Positions 18,155 through 29,859 of a DNA stretch of 59,198 bases are shown piece after piece. Under the pieces are notes generated by a model. The model did not search any database, was not told where the DNA came from, and was given only the letters and a program-made list of their open reading frames with translations. The translations under genes and the position numbers were made by a program. Within the stretch, counting starts at the first letter, position 1. Each line of letters opens with the position of its first letter. Source of the DNA: Enterococcus lemanii (lineage in GTDB: Bacteria > Bacillota > Bacilli > Lactobacillales > Enterococcaceae); the NCBI RefSeq assembly GCF_016909125.1, contig NZ_JAFBFD010000015.1, positions 1 through 59,198 of the forward strand, read 5' to 3'.

Positions 18155-19903
18155 TCACTCTTCAAATTGTGCATGGTAAAGTGTTGCATAAGCCCCATTT
18201 TGAGCTAATAATGCTGCGTGTGTTCCTTGTTCGATAATTTTTCCTTGATCCATTACAAGAATTTTATCGGCGGATTCAATCGTGGATAAGCGATGGGCAA
18301 TGACAAAGCTCGTTTTTCCTTGCATCAAAGCTAAGAAAGCACTTTGGATTTTTCGTTCAGTTAGTGGATCGACGGAGCTGGTTGCTTCATCCAAAATGAG
18401 CATTGGTGGATTAGCAATCATCGTACGAGTAATCGTTAGGAGTTGTCGTTGTCCTTCTGAAAGTTTCACACCATAGTGCCCGATTGGCGTGTCTAATTTT
18501 TTGGGTAAATCCATCACGTATTCGAGCATGTCTGTTTTCTTTAATGCCGCATAGATTTCTTCATCACTGGTTTGTTCTTTGCCGTAAGTTAAGTTTTCTC
18601 GCAAAGTCGCATCAAAAAGCCAAGTATCTTGTAAAACCATCCCAAAACATTGCCGTAATTGGCCTCGTGGAATTTGTTGAATATTGCGTCCATCTAAAGT
18701 AATCATTCCTTTTTGGACTTCATAAAAACGCATCAGCAAATTAACTAAAGTTGATTTGCCAGCACCCGTTTTTCCAACAATGGCGATAGTTTCACCGGCT
18801 GTTGCGCTGAAATCAAAGTCAGTAATTAATGGTTGATTTGGAGAATAAGCAAAATCAACATCCGTAAAAGTAATATCGCCTCGCACTTTTGGTAAGTCGA
18901 TCGCTTGTTCTTTTTTTTCTATTTCTTGATCGAGTAATTCAAAACCTCGCGCAAGACCAGCGAATGCCCCTTGAATTTGAGTCATTAAACCAGACAATTC
19001 GATAAAAGGTTTTGAAAACTGTGTGGCATAAATTGTAAAACTGGCAATCACACCAATTGTTACGGTCGATGAGCCGATAAATATTAACCAGGCACCGACA
19101 AAGCCCACTGCAACATAAGCTAAATGGTCCACAAAGCGAGAAGCAGGGTTGGTTAAAGAAGAAGAAAATTGCGCACGTTGGCCTTTTTTATAGAGTTCTT
19201 GATTGATTTTTGTAAATGTTTGTTGATTCTTTTTTTCTTGGCGAAAAGCAATTGAGAGCTCCTGGTTATTTATTCGTTCGTTAATAAAACTAGTCATTTC
19301 ACCAATGATTTTTTGTTGATCGGTAAAGTCCTGTTGCGAGCGTTTTGCAACAAAATAACTAACCATAAAAATAAAAGGAGTGGAGAATAAAACAACAATG
19401 GTTAAAGTAAAACTTAGACGTAGCATCAATACGAGGGCGATGAAAATAATCGTCATACCCGCAAACAATTGTTGATAGACTGCCGCAATTGCTGTAGCAA
19501 CTAAATCCAAATCATTCGTAAAGCGACTCATTAAACTGCCATGAGGTGTTTGATCATAAGTTTGAATCGGTAGCTGATTTAAATGTGCGAAGCTGTCTTT
19601 TCGAAGTTGATTGACACTTTTGTATGCGACTTGATTTCCCAACTGTAAAATTAACCATTGACTAACAGTTGTTAAGAGTAAAACAAGAACGAATTGTACT
19701 AGTATTTGGGCCAATTTAGCAAAATCAACTTGATTTTGCCCGACGAGTTGATCGATTCCACGGCCAATTAAATAAGTTAAATAAACGGAAAAACCACCCG
19801 TTATGATACCGCAAATGAGTGCAAAAGTATTTAATTTACGGTAAGCCATTACATAAGGCATAAAACGTTTGAGTATTTGCCAATCAATTTGATTTTTATG
19901 CAT
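18155..19903 (-). CDS. Heterodimeric multidrug-type ABC exporter, subunit B
   Basis: A 582-residue type IV ABC half-transporter: six membrane helices (about 20-310), then the ATPase domain. Walker A is GKTGAGKST, Walker B LILDEATSSVD is canonical with the catalytic Glu, and the H-loop is IAHRLST. The signature is LSEGQRQLL instead of LSGGQ. The partner upstream has the opposite defect, so together they form one good and one degenerate ATP site, as in EfrAB, LmrCD and TM287/288. Start ATG 19903 overlaps the partner's stop by eight bases and has GAAGGTG upstream; the longer frame to 19933 is not needed. Drug or lipid export is inferred. Confidence 0.85.
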   Translation of the reverse strand: MHKNQIDWQILKRFMPYVMAYRKLNTFALICGIITGGFSVYLTYLIGRGIDQLVGQNQVDFAKLAQILVQFVLVLLLTTVSQWLILQLGNQVAYKSVNQLRKDSFAHLNQLPIQTYDQTPHGSLMSRFTNDLDLVATAIAAVYQQLFAGMTIIFIALVLMLRLSFTLTIVVLFSTPFIFMVSYFVAKRSQQDFTDQQKIIGEMTSFINERINNQELSIAFRQEKKNQQTFTKINQELYKKGQRAQFSSSLTNPASRFVDHLAYVAVGFVGAWLIFIGSSTVTIGVIASFTIYATQFSKPFIELSGLMTQIQGAFAGLARGFELLDQEIEKKEQAIDLPKVRGDITFTDVDFAYSPNQPLITDFDFSATAGETIAIVGKTGAGKSTLVNLLMRFYEVQKGMITLDGRNIQQIPRGQLRQCFGMVLQDTWLFDATLRENLTYGKEQTSDEEIYAALKKTDMLEYVMDLPKKLDTPIGHYGVKLSEGQRQLLTITRTMIANPPMLILDEATSSVDPLTERKIQSAFLALMQGKTSFVIAHRLSTIESADKILVMDQGKIIEQGTHAALLAQNGAYATLYHAQFEE

Positions 19904-21617
19904 TTGATTCACCTTCTTCTTGTGCATGGACAATTTCTTGATAATAAGGCACTTGCTGGAGCAAATCTAAATGTGAGCCTAAGCCTACTACCCGCCCTTT
20001 TTCTAAAACTAAAATTTGATCAGCCTCTTGAATAGACGAAACCCGCTGAGAAATGAGTAAAACGGTCGCAGGAATCTTTCTTAAGTTTTGACGCAAAAGC
20101 CAGTCTGTTTGGTAATCAAGAGCACTCAGCGAATCGTCCAAAACTAAAATTTTAGGTTGGGCAATCAAAGCACGGGCAATCGCCAACCGTTGAATTTGTC
20201 CGCCAGAAAAGTTTTTCCCGCCTTCAACAATCAAAGTATCCAACTGGTCCGGTAGAAGACGCACAAATTCGGCACCTTGAGCAAGTTCAAGTGCTTGCCA
20301 GCAGTCAGCGTCGGTTGCCGTTTCTTTCCCCCATTGTAGATTTTCACGAATGGTTCCGCGGATCAACACGGATTTTTGTGGTACAAAAGCAATTTGCCGA
20401 CGTAAATAATCTAACGGCCAATCTTTGATGTTTATCCCATCCACTAATATTTCACCTGTATCGATGTCATAAAAACGTGGAATCAATTGCGTAAGGGTTG
20501 ATTTACCAGAACCGGTAGGACCAGTTATTCCCAAAAAAGCGCCTGCTGGAATTTGAAAACTAACTTTTCGAAGGGCGCGTCCGTGTTCAGGTGAGTAACG
20601 AAAATCGACCTGATTAAAAATAATTTCACCACGAACTTGCCGAGGCATGGTCGGTTCGTCTTTTTCGCTTAAAGAAATTGGTAAATCAAAGACTTCGTTG
20701 ATTCGCTTGGCAGAAGCTTCTGCACGAGTAAAAATAATGACTAAGTTTGAAACAACAATTAAAGCTAAGAGCATTTGATTCATATAATTAACCAAAGCTA
20801 AGACTTCCCCTTGTTGCAAATGACCAAGCTCAACTTTAAAACCACCAATCATAAAAATGCCAATAATGCCTAAATTTAACACCAATGTTGTCAGAGGTGA
20901 TAAAATGATCGATAATTTTGTGACTTTTAAATAAGTTTCATTTAATGCATCGCTTTGTTGTTGAAATTTATCGACTTCACGCTCTTGGCGATTAAAGGCC
21001 CGAATAATTCGTACGCCACTTAAATTTTGAGCCACCAATTGATTTAAGCGATCGAGTTGTTGCTGAACGAGTCGAAATAATGGCACCGAAAAGCGAATTA
21101 GTAAAAATAAAAGTAAAGAAAAAATTGGAAGAATAGCTAAGAAAATCAAGCCGATTTGCCAATCAATATAAAAAGCCATGATCAAAGCCCCGATACTTAA
21201 AAAGGGCGCTCGTACGACTAGACGAATGACCATTGCTAGGGCCAATTGCATTTGATTAATGTCATTTGTTAAACGAGTGATTAAAGTATTGCTACCAAAG
21301 TAATTCAATTCACGGTGCGATAAGCGGTTAATTTTTTCCATTAGCTGATTTCTAAGTTCCGTACCAAAACCTTGGGAGGCAATCGAAGAAAAATATTGAC
21401 AGGTTATAGCAAACAATAAGCCAGTAATCGATGCGAGTATCATCCAAAAAGTCATTTGCCAAATAACGGTCCAATTCTGTTGTTGGATGCCTTGATCCAC
21501 TAAACGAGCCATCAATAATGGTAAGAACAATTCAAAAACAGCTTCCAAAAATTTGAAAGTTGGACCTAATATAATTTCTTTACGATAATTTTTCGCATAA
21601 GGAAATAAACGTAACAT
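19896..21617 (-). CDS. Heterodimeric multidrug-type ABC exporter, subunit A
   Basis: A 573-residue ABC half-transporter and the first gene of the exporter pair. Six membrane helices span about residues 15-295. In the ATPase, Walker A is GPTGSGKST, the signature FSGGQIQRL is canonical, but Walker B is ILVLDDSLSALD, with Asp where the catalytic Glu should be, and the H-loop is LISQRVS, with Gln where the His should be. This is the degenerate-site subunit of a heterodimer. Length and features fit EfrA/YfiB-like proteins. An AGGAGAAG precedes the ATG at 21615-21617. No regulator gene is adjacent. Confidence 0.85.
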   Translation of the reverse strand: MLRLFPYAKNYRKEIILGPTFKFLEAVFELFLPLLMARLVDQGIQQQNWTVIWQMTFWMILASITGLLFAITCQYFSSIASQGFGTELRNQLMEKINRLSHRELNYFGSNTLITRLTNDINQMQLALAMVIRLVVRAPFLSIGALIMAFYIDWQIGLIFLAILPIFSLLLFLLIRFSVPLFRLVQQQLDRLNQLVAQNLSGVRIIRAFNRQEREVDKFQQQSDALNETYLKVTKLSIILSPLTTLVLNLGIIGIFMIGGFKVELGHLQQGEVLALVNYMNQMLLALIVVSNLVIIFTRAEASAKRINEVFDLPISLSEKDEPTMPRQVRGEIIFNQVDFRYSPEHGRALRKVSFQIPAGAFLGITGPTGSGKSTLTQLIPRFYDIDTGEILVDGINIKDWPLDYLRRQIAFVPQKSVLIRGTIRENLQWGKETATDADCWQALELAQGAEFVRLLPDQLDTLIVEGGKNFSGGQIQRLAIARALIAQPKILVLDDSLSALDYQTDWLLRQNLRKIPATVLLISQRVSSIQEADQILVLEKGRVVGLGSHLDLLQQVPYYQEIVHAQEEGESNA

Positions 21618-21928
21618 CTCACTTCTCCTTTATTTATAAAAATATTTTCACTTTATCTGTCTATTCATTAAAACTATCTACTATCATAGCATAGCTTAAA
21701 AAAAGATTTAAGGAGAAAATGAAGGAACATTACAATTATGTGACGAAAAATAACAATAAATAAAAGGCTTTCAATGGCGGTTTCAATTAGAATAGTGTCG
21801 AAATGTCACTTCATTCTACTATTTATCTGTTTATTTGTAACAATCTGTAAAAGAACTGTTACAAAGCATTTAGTTATTTTTCGTATAATATTTAAGAATT
21901 CGTCAAGAGAGGAAACGGTTAAACCTTT
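21618..21928. other. Intergenic region with promoter elements of the 3D-domain gene
   Basis: No gene is supported here. A TATAAT at 21884-21889 is the likely -10 of the downstream gene. Upstream lie TGTAACA and TGTTACA arms forming a 7-base inverted repeat with TGTAAA between them. TGTAAC/TGTAAA hexamers recall the WalR box, but their spacing is four bases, not five, so WalR control is only a guess. Confidence 0.4.
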
Positions 21929-23044
21929 ATGCATAGAAAAAAATGGATTGTACTAAGTTTAGTTTTTATTCAAATGTTGGCACCAGTTTCTATTTCAGCC
22001 GATACATTAGAGTCGCTTAATCAAAAAGAAGTGACCTTGCAACAGCAAAGCCAAGCGATTAGTTCGCAAGTTCAAGCTGCGTTAGAAGAGGTAAATCAAA
22101 CTTATCGAGCAGTCGAAGCGCTAAAAAATGATGTCGCCCAAAATGAAGCGTTAATTGCAAGCACGCAAGCAGAGATTGTCGAAACCAATGAGACAATCAA
22201 AAAGCGAAAAGAGATTGCAGCAAAACGTTTAAGAAATCTCCAAGTAAGTAGTATAGGCGAGAACAAACTCTTTTATTTATTACAAACTTCTAACTTACAA
22301 GAATTAGTTAGTGGTCTTTATGCAATGAGTGTGATGCAAAATGCTGAAAAAGAAACCGTTCAAACTTTGGAAGAAGCAACCTTGAAGCTTGAAGAGTTAG
22401 AAAGAACAGCGCAAGTTGCCCAAGCAGAACTAGTCAATGATCAACAAACACTGCAAATAAAGGCAGATGCTTTGGATGATCAAGTCGCAGCATTAAAAGT
22501 ACAGCTGGCAGGAAACCAAGCCGCTTTAGCAGAAATTGCTCAAAGTAAAGAAGTTGAAACGGCTCGTTTAGCAGCAGAAAAAGAACGTCAGAAGTTGGCT
22601 GAAGAAGAAGCGAAAAAGGCAGCGGAAAAAGCCGCCAAAGAAGCTGAAAAACAACCAGCAACACAAGAACAAGTGACTACGCCGCAACCTGAAGTTAGTC
22701 AACCAGAAACAAGCCCTTCTACGCCACCCGTGGTAGAAACTCCTGCGCCGTCAACAGGAAAAACGTTGTATGTCCAAGCGACTGCGTACTCTTATAAAGA
22801 AGTCGGTTCAAGTTTTTATACCGCTTTGGGCGTTGATTTACGTCAAAACTCACAAGTAATCGCTGTTGACCCAAGTGTTATTCCATTAGGTTCTGTTGTA
22901 GAAGTCGAAGGATATGGTATTGCTCTAGCAGCAGATACTGGTGGGGCAATTAAAGGGAATATTATTGATGTTCACTTAAATAGTGTCGATGCTTGCAAAC
23001 AATGGGGCCGAAAGTTCAATGTGAAAGTGACAATTTTAGAATAA
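21929..23044 (+). CDS. Secreted coiled-coil protein with C-terminal 3D domain (cell wall-active)
   Basis: A 371-residue secreted protein. The signal peptide covers residues 1-24 (cleavage after ISA). A long coiled coil follows (about 27-225), resembling the N-terminal region of CwlO/PcsB-type wall hydrolases. A Pro/Thr/Gln linker (about 228-280) leads to a 3D domain (about 285-371) whose three conserved aspartates are visible in VDPSVIPLG, AADTGG and IIDVH. 3D domains have a double-psi barrel fold related to lytic transglycosylase MltA, so cleavage of peptidoglycan glycan strands is likely. The ribosome binding site GAGAGG is about 16 bases from the ATG, which is unusually far. A strong terminator follows. 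Confidence 0.8.
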   Translation: MHRKKWIVLSLVFIQMLAPVSISADTLESLNQKEVTLQQQSQAISSQVQAALEEVNQTYRAVEALKNDVAQNEALIASTQAEIVETNETIKKRKEIAAKRLRNLQVSSIGENKLFYLLQTSNLQELVSGLYAMSVMQNAEKETVQTLEEATLKLEELERTAQVAQAELVNDQQTLQIKADALDDQVAALKVQLAGNQAALAEIAQSKEVETARLAAEKERQKLAEEEAKKAAEKAAKEAEKQPATQEQVTTPQPEVSQPETSPSTPPVVETPAPSTGKTLYVQATAYSYKEVGSSFYTALGVDLRQNSQVIAVDPSVIPLGSVVEVEGYGIALAADTGGAIKGNIIDVHLNSVDACKQWGRKFNVKVTILE

Positions 23045-23050
23045 TAAAGT

Positions 23051-23085
23051 AAAAAACATCCGTTAGCGTTTAACGGATGTTTTTT
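23051..23085 (+). terminator. Terminator after the 3D-domain gene
   Basis: Perfect 15-base arms AAAAAACATCCGTTA and TAACGGATGTTTTTT with a five-base loop. Confidence 0.92.
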
Positions 23086-23099
23086 GTTATAAAAAAATA

Positions 23100-23151
23100 T
23101 TTAGTAAATAACAGGTTATTTACTTTTGATTTACTAAATGTTCATTATAAT
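23100..23151 (+). promoter_or_regulatory. LacI-type operator and promoter of the decayed lacZ
   Basis: AGTAAATAAC and GTTATTTACT (23103-23124) form a perfect inverted repeat with a two-base spacer. A further half-site TTTACTAAA at about 23130 matches TTTAGTAAA at 23100. TATAAT at 23146-23151 is the -10. The arrangement fits repression by a GalR/LacI-type protein, probably the regulator whose remnant lies downstream. Confidence 0.6.
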
Positions 23152-23197
23152 GAAAGAGAGTCAATATCTTTTTAGTTTAAGAATGAGGAGAAAATAA

Positions 23198-25138
<1,941 letters not shown>

Positions 25139-25154
<16 letters not shown>

Positions 25155-25172
25155 AAAACTTCAAGGGTTAAG
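25139..25172. terminator. Bidirectional terminator
   Basis: Arms AACCCTTGAAG and CTTCAAGGGTT with a nine-base loop lie between the lacI remnant and the CPBP gene. Confidence 0.85.
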
Positions 25173-25817
25173 TTATTTTACTGGTAAATCCATTGTTTGT
25201 ACTAAAATATTCGCCAATACAACTAAGGTATTCATCCCAACGTGAGTGATGATTGAAGTCCAAATGCTCCCTGTGATCACATACTGTAAACTAAAAAAAG
25301 CACCAAGCGAACTGTAAAGTAGTAAATGCCCATCTTGGTGAATGAGAGCAAAAAGCAGCGAGCTGATTACTACACCAATCCAAACATTTGTTTTTCGAGT
25401 AACCGCACCTAAAATCGCCCGACGAAACACCAACTCTTCCATAATCGGCCCACCAATTGCTACTGCTAACATCACCAGTGGTTGCTGCATGACTAACGCT
25501 AGAATTTCATTTGTATTTTCAGATTCTAGACTACCACCAAAGAAAATTTCAATGTTCATCGCGACGTTTTGTAGTATGATGGCTAGAAATATTCCGACGA
25601 GTCCTAAAATCCAAATACGACCTTTCGCCATTTTTTCTTCCTCGAAAGGGAGTAAGGTAGTTTGGTTTTGGTATAACCGAATGAGTGCAAACGCGCCAAC
25701 AATGTAACTTACGGTTAAAATCATCAAACTTTGCTGTAAAGTAAAAGCAAAAGAAGGCGCGATAAAAGCAATAAAATAAATGAATAACGTCAAGAAAGTA
25801 TATTTTTTATAAGACAT
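25173..25817 (-). CDS. CPBP family intramembrane metalloprotease (Abi/CAAX type)
   Basis: A 214-residue membrane protein with about six to seven hydrophobic helices. The CPBP active-site motifs are present: EELVFRRAILG near residue 125 (EExxxR), FALIHQDGH near residue 160 (FxxxH), and a third polar position in a late helix (TSIITHVGMN). Members cleave within membranes; in lactobacilli some protect against bacteriocins or process peptides. No bacteriocin genes are nearby, so the role is open. The ATG follows AGGAGG. It is monocistronic. Confidence 0.82.
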   Translation of the reverse strand: MSYKKYTFLTLFIYFIAFIAPSFAFTLQQSLMILTVSYIVGAFALIRLYQNQTTLLPFEEEKMAKGRIWILGLVGIFLAIILQNVAMNIEIFFGGSLESENTNEILALVMQQPLVMLAVAIGGPIMEELVFRRAILGAVTRKTNVWIGVVISSLLFALIHQDGHLLLYSSLGAFFSLQYVITGSIWTSIITHVGMNTLVVLANILVQTMDLPVK

Positions 25818-25905
25818 AAAGTCCTCCTAGGTGATTGTTCTTTCTTTAATTATAACAAAATTTTGTGATGCAACCAACGAAACTTTGAATATTTAGTTAA
25901 AAGAC

Positions 25906-25973
25906 TTGCCAAAAGAAGAAAAAATGAGTAATATAAAACATGTGAGTTAGCACTTGAATGGTTTGAGTGCTAA
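25906..25973 (+). promoter_or_regulatory. groESL promoter with CIRCE operator
   Basis: TTGCCA (25906-25911) and TAATAT (25929-25934) are 17 bases apart. The CIRCE element TTAGCACTT-N9-GAGTGCTAA lies at 25947-25973 with one mismatch to the consensus. HrcA repression is established for this operator. Confidence 0.93.
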
Positions 25974-26008
25974 TTTAAAAAATCTTAAATTTATTGGAGG
26001 GATTCATT

Positions 26009-26293
26009 GTGTTGAGACCATTAGGTGATCGTGTACTTATCGAAGTAACACAAGAAGAAGAAAAAACAATCGGTGGGTTAGTCTTAGCCTCTGCTGCGAA
26101 AGAAAAACCACAAACGGGTACCGTTGTTGCGGTCGGTGAAGGTCGCTTATTAGACAATGGCGAAGTCGCACCAGTTCCTGTAAAAGTTGGCGAAACGGTT
26201 CTTTTTGAAAAGTATGCTGGCTCAGAAGTAAAATATGAAGGCAAAGAATACATGATTTTTGCAGTAAAAGATATTATTGCAATCGTTGAATAA
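26009..26293 (+). CDS. groES: Co-chaperonin GroES
   Basis: A 94-residue GroES. The sequence has the family hallmarks [12 protein letters not shown] at the N-terminus, [16 protein letters not shown] as the mobile loop (about 22-37) and [12 protein letters not shown] near the C-terminus. The likely start is GTG 26009 (then Leu-Arg-Pro), seven bases after GGAGGG; a TTG at 25994 lies upstream of that site and is not the start. It caps the GroEL ring in ATP-driven protein folding. It forms an operon with groEL 25 bases downstream, under CIRCE control. Confidence 0.95.
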   Translation: MLRPLGDRVLIEVTQEEEKTIGGLVLASAAKEKPQTGTVVAVGEGRLLDNGEVAPVPVKVGETVLFEKYAGSEVKYEGKEYMIFAVKDIIAIVE

Positions 26294-26300
26294 AAAATAA

Positions 26301-27944
<1,644 letters not shown>

Positions 27945-27953
27945 GAATGAATG

Positions 27954-27988
27954 AAGAACCTTGTTAAATCAAGGTTCTTTTCTTTTTT
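27954..27988 (+). terminator. Terminator after groEL
   Basis: Arms AAGAACCTTG and CAAGGTTCTT with a six-base loop are followed by a T-rich tract. Confidence 0.85.
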
Positions 27989-28092
27989 ATAGTTCTTTTT
28001 CGTCTGAAAGGGGCATAAAAGAAGCATAACTTTTTAATTCGTTTAATTTTGTCAGAAGTTGTTCCTTCATGTTCGAAGTTACGTGGTTATAA
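27989..28092. other. Junction region between groEL terminator and lysin remnant
   Basis: A minus-strand frame reading through 28130-27987 gives a protein-like tail (RMQRLEIYNHVTSNMKEQL, then a SYASFMPLSDEKEL end). It could be the 3' end of a gene cut by the same rearrangement that left the lysin tail, but I do not recognise it and it has no start. Confidence 0.25.
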
Positions 28093-28461
28093 ATTTCCAA
28101 GCGCTGCATTCTGGCTAGCGATTCTAACGCGGGCGGACAAGTGTCAACTCCTGCACCTGCACCAACTAAACAGCCAGTTGATGAAATCGCAAAAGAAGTT
28201 ATTGCAAGCAAGTGGTCATCTGGACAAGATCGTATCAATAAATTAACGAACGCCGGTTATAATGCGCAAGAGATGCAAAACTGTGTGAACGCCATTTTAG
28301 GCGCACCAGTGGCACCGACTAAACCAGCGTTAAAACCAATTGGTACGATTGCAGAAGAAGTGATTAACGGCGAGGGCAATGGCAAGGATCGCTTTAATCG
28401 TCTAACTAAAGCAGGTTATGATGCAAATGCAGTACAAAAATTAGTCAATGCTTTTAAATAA
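28093..28461 (+). pseudogene. Orphan CW_7 (Cpl-7) wall-binding repeats, remnant of a phage endolysin
   Basis: The open part encodes two CW_7 repeats: VDEIAKEVIASKW...GQDRINKLTNAGYNAQEMQNCVN and GTIAEEVINGEG...DRFNRLTKAGYDANAVQKLVN, joined by a Pro/Ala linker, with a Pro/Thr-rich lead. CW_7 repeats bind peptidoglycan at the C-terminus of phage lysozymes and endolysins. No catalytic domain precedes them: the same frame meets a stop at 28090, and neither an ATG nor a ribosome binding site fits (GTG 28141 is the first possible start). It is therefore probably the tail of a deleted lysin gene. Expression as a small wall-binding protein is not excluded. Confidence 0.72.
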
Positions 28462-28493
28462 AATAATATGTAAATTAACCGTGTTTTGTTTAT

Positions 28494-28540
28494 AAAACAA
28501 GCCACACCGTCCTCGTAGGCGTGGCTTGTTTAAATTTTAT
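28494..28540 (+). terminator. Terminator after the lysin remnant
   Basis: Arms AAACAAGCCACACC and GGCGTGGCTTGTTT, one internal mismatch, nine-base loop, then a T-rich tract. An intact terminator behind a broken gene supports a real former gene. Confidence 0.8.
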
Positions 28541-28569
28541 TAAGCATTGAATATTTTCATTTTGCATAA

Positions 28570-28598
28570 TTGACGAAAGTTAGAAATCATGCTATTTT
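28570..28598 (+). promoter_or_regulatory. Promoter of the structured RNA
   Basis: TTGACG (28570-28575) and TATTTT (28593-28598) are 17 bases apart, with a TG-type extended -10 (ATGCTATTTT). It places the 5' end of the transcript at about 28604. Confidence 0.65.
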
Positions 28599-28603
28599 AA
28601 GTA

Positions 28604-28768
28604 TGAAGAGTCGCTCTCTTCCGCTCGAAGTCCAGTCTTCGTGTCGTCTCTGTAGTATAGACTTTTATGAGTCAAAGTGGGAATGAGTGCACCCACGATC
28701 CCCTGCGGGTGGGTAACCTAGCGTTGGTCTGCATGGGACGGTAGCCATGCTTTGCACTCTTTTTTTTT
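28604..28768 (+). ncRNA. Unidentified structured RNA or leader, about 165 nt
   Basis: Between a good promoter and a nine-T run lies a GC-richer segment packed with exact hairpins: GAAGAG/CTCTTC (28605-28621), CGAAG/CTTCG (28626-28641), GACT/AGTC (28660-28673), and a closing stem GAGTGCA/TGCACTC (28685-28691 with 28753-28759). The closing stem encloses ACCCAC/GTGGGT (28691-28714) and GCATGG/CCATGC (28731-28750). The U-run at 28760-28768 ends 26 bases before the start of the next gene. It does not match SRP RNA, 6S RNA, RNase P RNA, tmRNA, T-box or the common riboswitches as I know them. It may be a stand-alone small RNA or an attenuating leader for the PBECR4-like gene. Confidence 0.6.
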
Positions 28769-28794
28769 GTCTAAAAATAGGATTGGAGAATATG

Positions 28795-29322
28795 ATGAAA
28801 ATAGATTTAAATAAAATTTATAATCAGTATTTATCCAATTTTGACGGGCATACAGCTATAATTACTACATTATTCAAGCCATTAGATTGTTTTTACATAA
28901 AATTTGATATTCTTCAATTACCACATTTGTTAGGACTACACAAAATTTATACCTATCCACCGAAGAAAATTTGTGCAAACCTCAATGAATCCATCATTAC
29001 ATATGAAAAAATTCAACATCATCAAAATTTTGGTCAAATTAAAGATAGAATTCAATACTTCTATTTCATCCTAGATATTTTTCTGGAAGGGTATAATGAT
29101 TCTGTTATTTATGTCTCTGATAAAGATAGAGATGGATCGTCAATGAAACTAGATATTGCATTTGCTCATCCTCATAAAAATAAAGTTCTTACTTTAGGAT
29201 TAAGAGAAACTGAGCACTCTGTTTATTGTCCAGTAACTTTCTATGTGAGAAAAAATCGTCCTAATGAAAGACCGTTTAGTAATTCTAAACGAGCAAAAAT
29301 TCTTACTTTAGATATGATTTGA
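28795..29322 (+). CDS. PBECR4-like domain protein (putative phage-type nuclease domain)
   Basis: A 175-residue soluble protein. The segments FDILQLPHLLGLHKIY (about 40-55), EKIQHHQNFGQIKDRIQYF (about 77-95), VIYVSDKDRDGSSMKLDIAF and the final VTFYVRKN resemble the PBECR4 family, a predicted barnase/EndoU/colicin/RelE-like nuclease domain of phages and mobile elements. The family is predicted only; no activity is known to me. The best start is ATG 28795 (ATG 28792 is possible) behind GGAG at 28785. Codon use is more AT-rich than the neighbours, which suggests transfer. It sits directly after the structured RNA and the lysin remnant. Confidence 0.55.
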   Translation: MKIDLNKIYNQYLSNFDGHTAIITTLFKPLDCFYIKFDILQLPHLLGLHKIYTYPPKKICANLNESIITYEKIQHHQNFGQIKDRIQYFYFILDIFLEGYNDSVIYVSDKDRDGSSMKLDIAFAHPHKNKVLTLGLRETEHSVYCPVTFYVRKNRPNERPFSNSKRAKILTLDMI

Positions 29323-29476
29323 CTTATGCTATAACTAAATCCCTACTCTCACTCGGATAGGGGGGTGTGTTATTTATCAACACTTTAGTAGTGGTTTGTA
29401 GTAGTTACTATATACGAAGAATGATGAGTGGCATGATGTAATTTAAGATTTAGTAAAACAAATCTTGATAATAAAA
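29323..29476. other. Intergenic stretch, nothing identified
   Basis: No gene is visible. A small hairpin AAGATTT/AAATCTT near 29446-29468 and a G-run at about 29359-29365 are the only features. Confidence 0.3.
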
Positions 29477-29514
29477 GAAACCACATGAGATTTTTATTCT
29501 CATGTGGTTTTTTG
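29477..29514. terminator. Bidirectional terminator
   Basis: Arms AAACCACATGAG and CTCATGTGGTTT, nine-base loop, flanked by T-run; it separates the PBECR4-like gene from the convergent DUF2568 gene. Confidence 0.85.
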
Positions 29515-29526
29515 ATATGAAATAGG

Positions 29527-29859
29527 TCAGTTACCCTGTAATCCTAATACATACATAAAGAATAAATCTACAACGACAACGCTCAAGTAAATAGTACCGA
29601 TACTATCACCAAATAGTTTATAAAAAGCAATACTTCCTACTCCGTATACAAAAATTTCTAACACAAATTTATTAACACCTGATAGCACATTCGGTGATTT
29701 AGGTGCTCCGTAACGAGCCCACAGTAAAACAATCACTATGCTTAAAAAAAAAGAAACGATTTTTGATTGGATAGACCTATTGATAAATACGCCACTAAAT
29801 ATGCCTAAAACTGTTACAATTTCTAGAAGAAATCGAACAGCTAATACAATTGTTGTCAT
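29527..29859 (-). CDS. DUF2568 (YrdB family) small membrane protein
   Basis: A 110-residue protein with four hydrophobic helices and the YrdB-family pattern LAVRFLLEIVTVLGIF at the N-terminus and ARYGAPKSP near residue 50. Function is unknown. Start ATG 29859 follows GAGGTG; the frame can be extended by four codons without a ribosome binding site. It is monocistronic and has no evident partners. Confidence 0.72.
   Translation of the reverse strand: MTTIVLAVRFLLEIVTVLGIFSGVFINRSIQSKIVSFFLSIVIVLLWARYGAPKSPNVLSGVNKFVLEIFVYGVGSIAFYKLFGDSIGTIYLSVVVVDLFFMYVLGLQGN

Noticed and set aside
21829-21856. WalR box before the 3D-domain gene
   Set aside because: The two TGTAA hexamers are four bases apart instead of five, so the match is not good enough.
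22434-22664. Leucine-rich minus-strand frame inside the 3D-domain gene
   Set aside because: It is the shadow of the Gln/Glu/Ala-rich coiled coil, a common artefact.
29395-29440. A short frame ending RRMMSGMM then stop, which looks like a GroEL tail
   Set aside because: The upstream codons show no GroEL similarity, and short Met/Gly runs arise by chance. I do not treat it as a duplicated groEL end.
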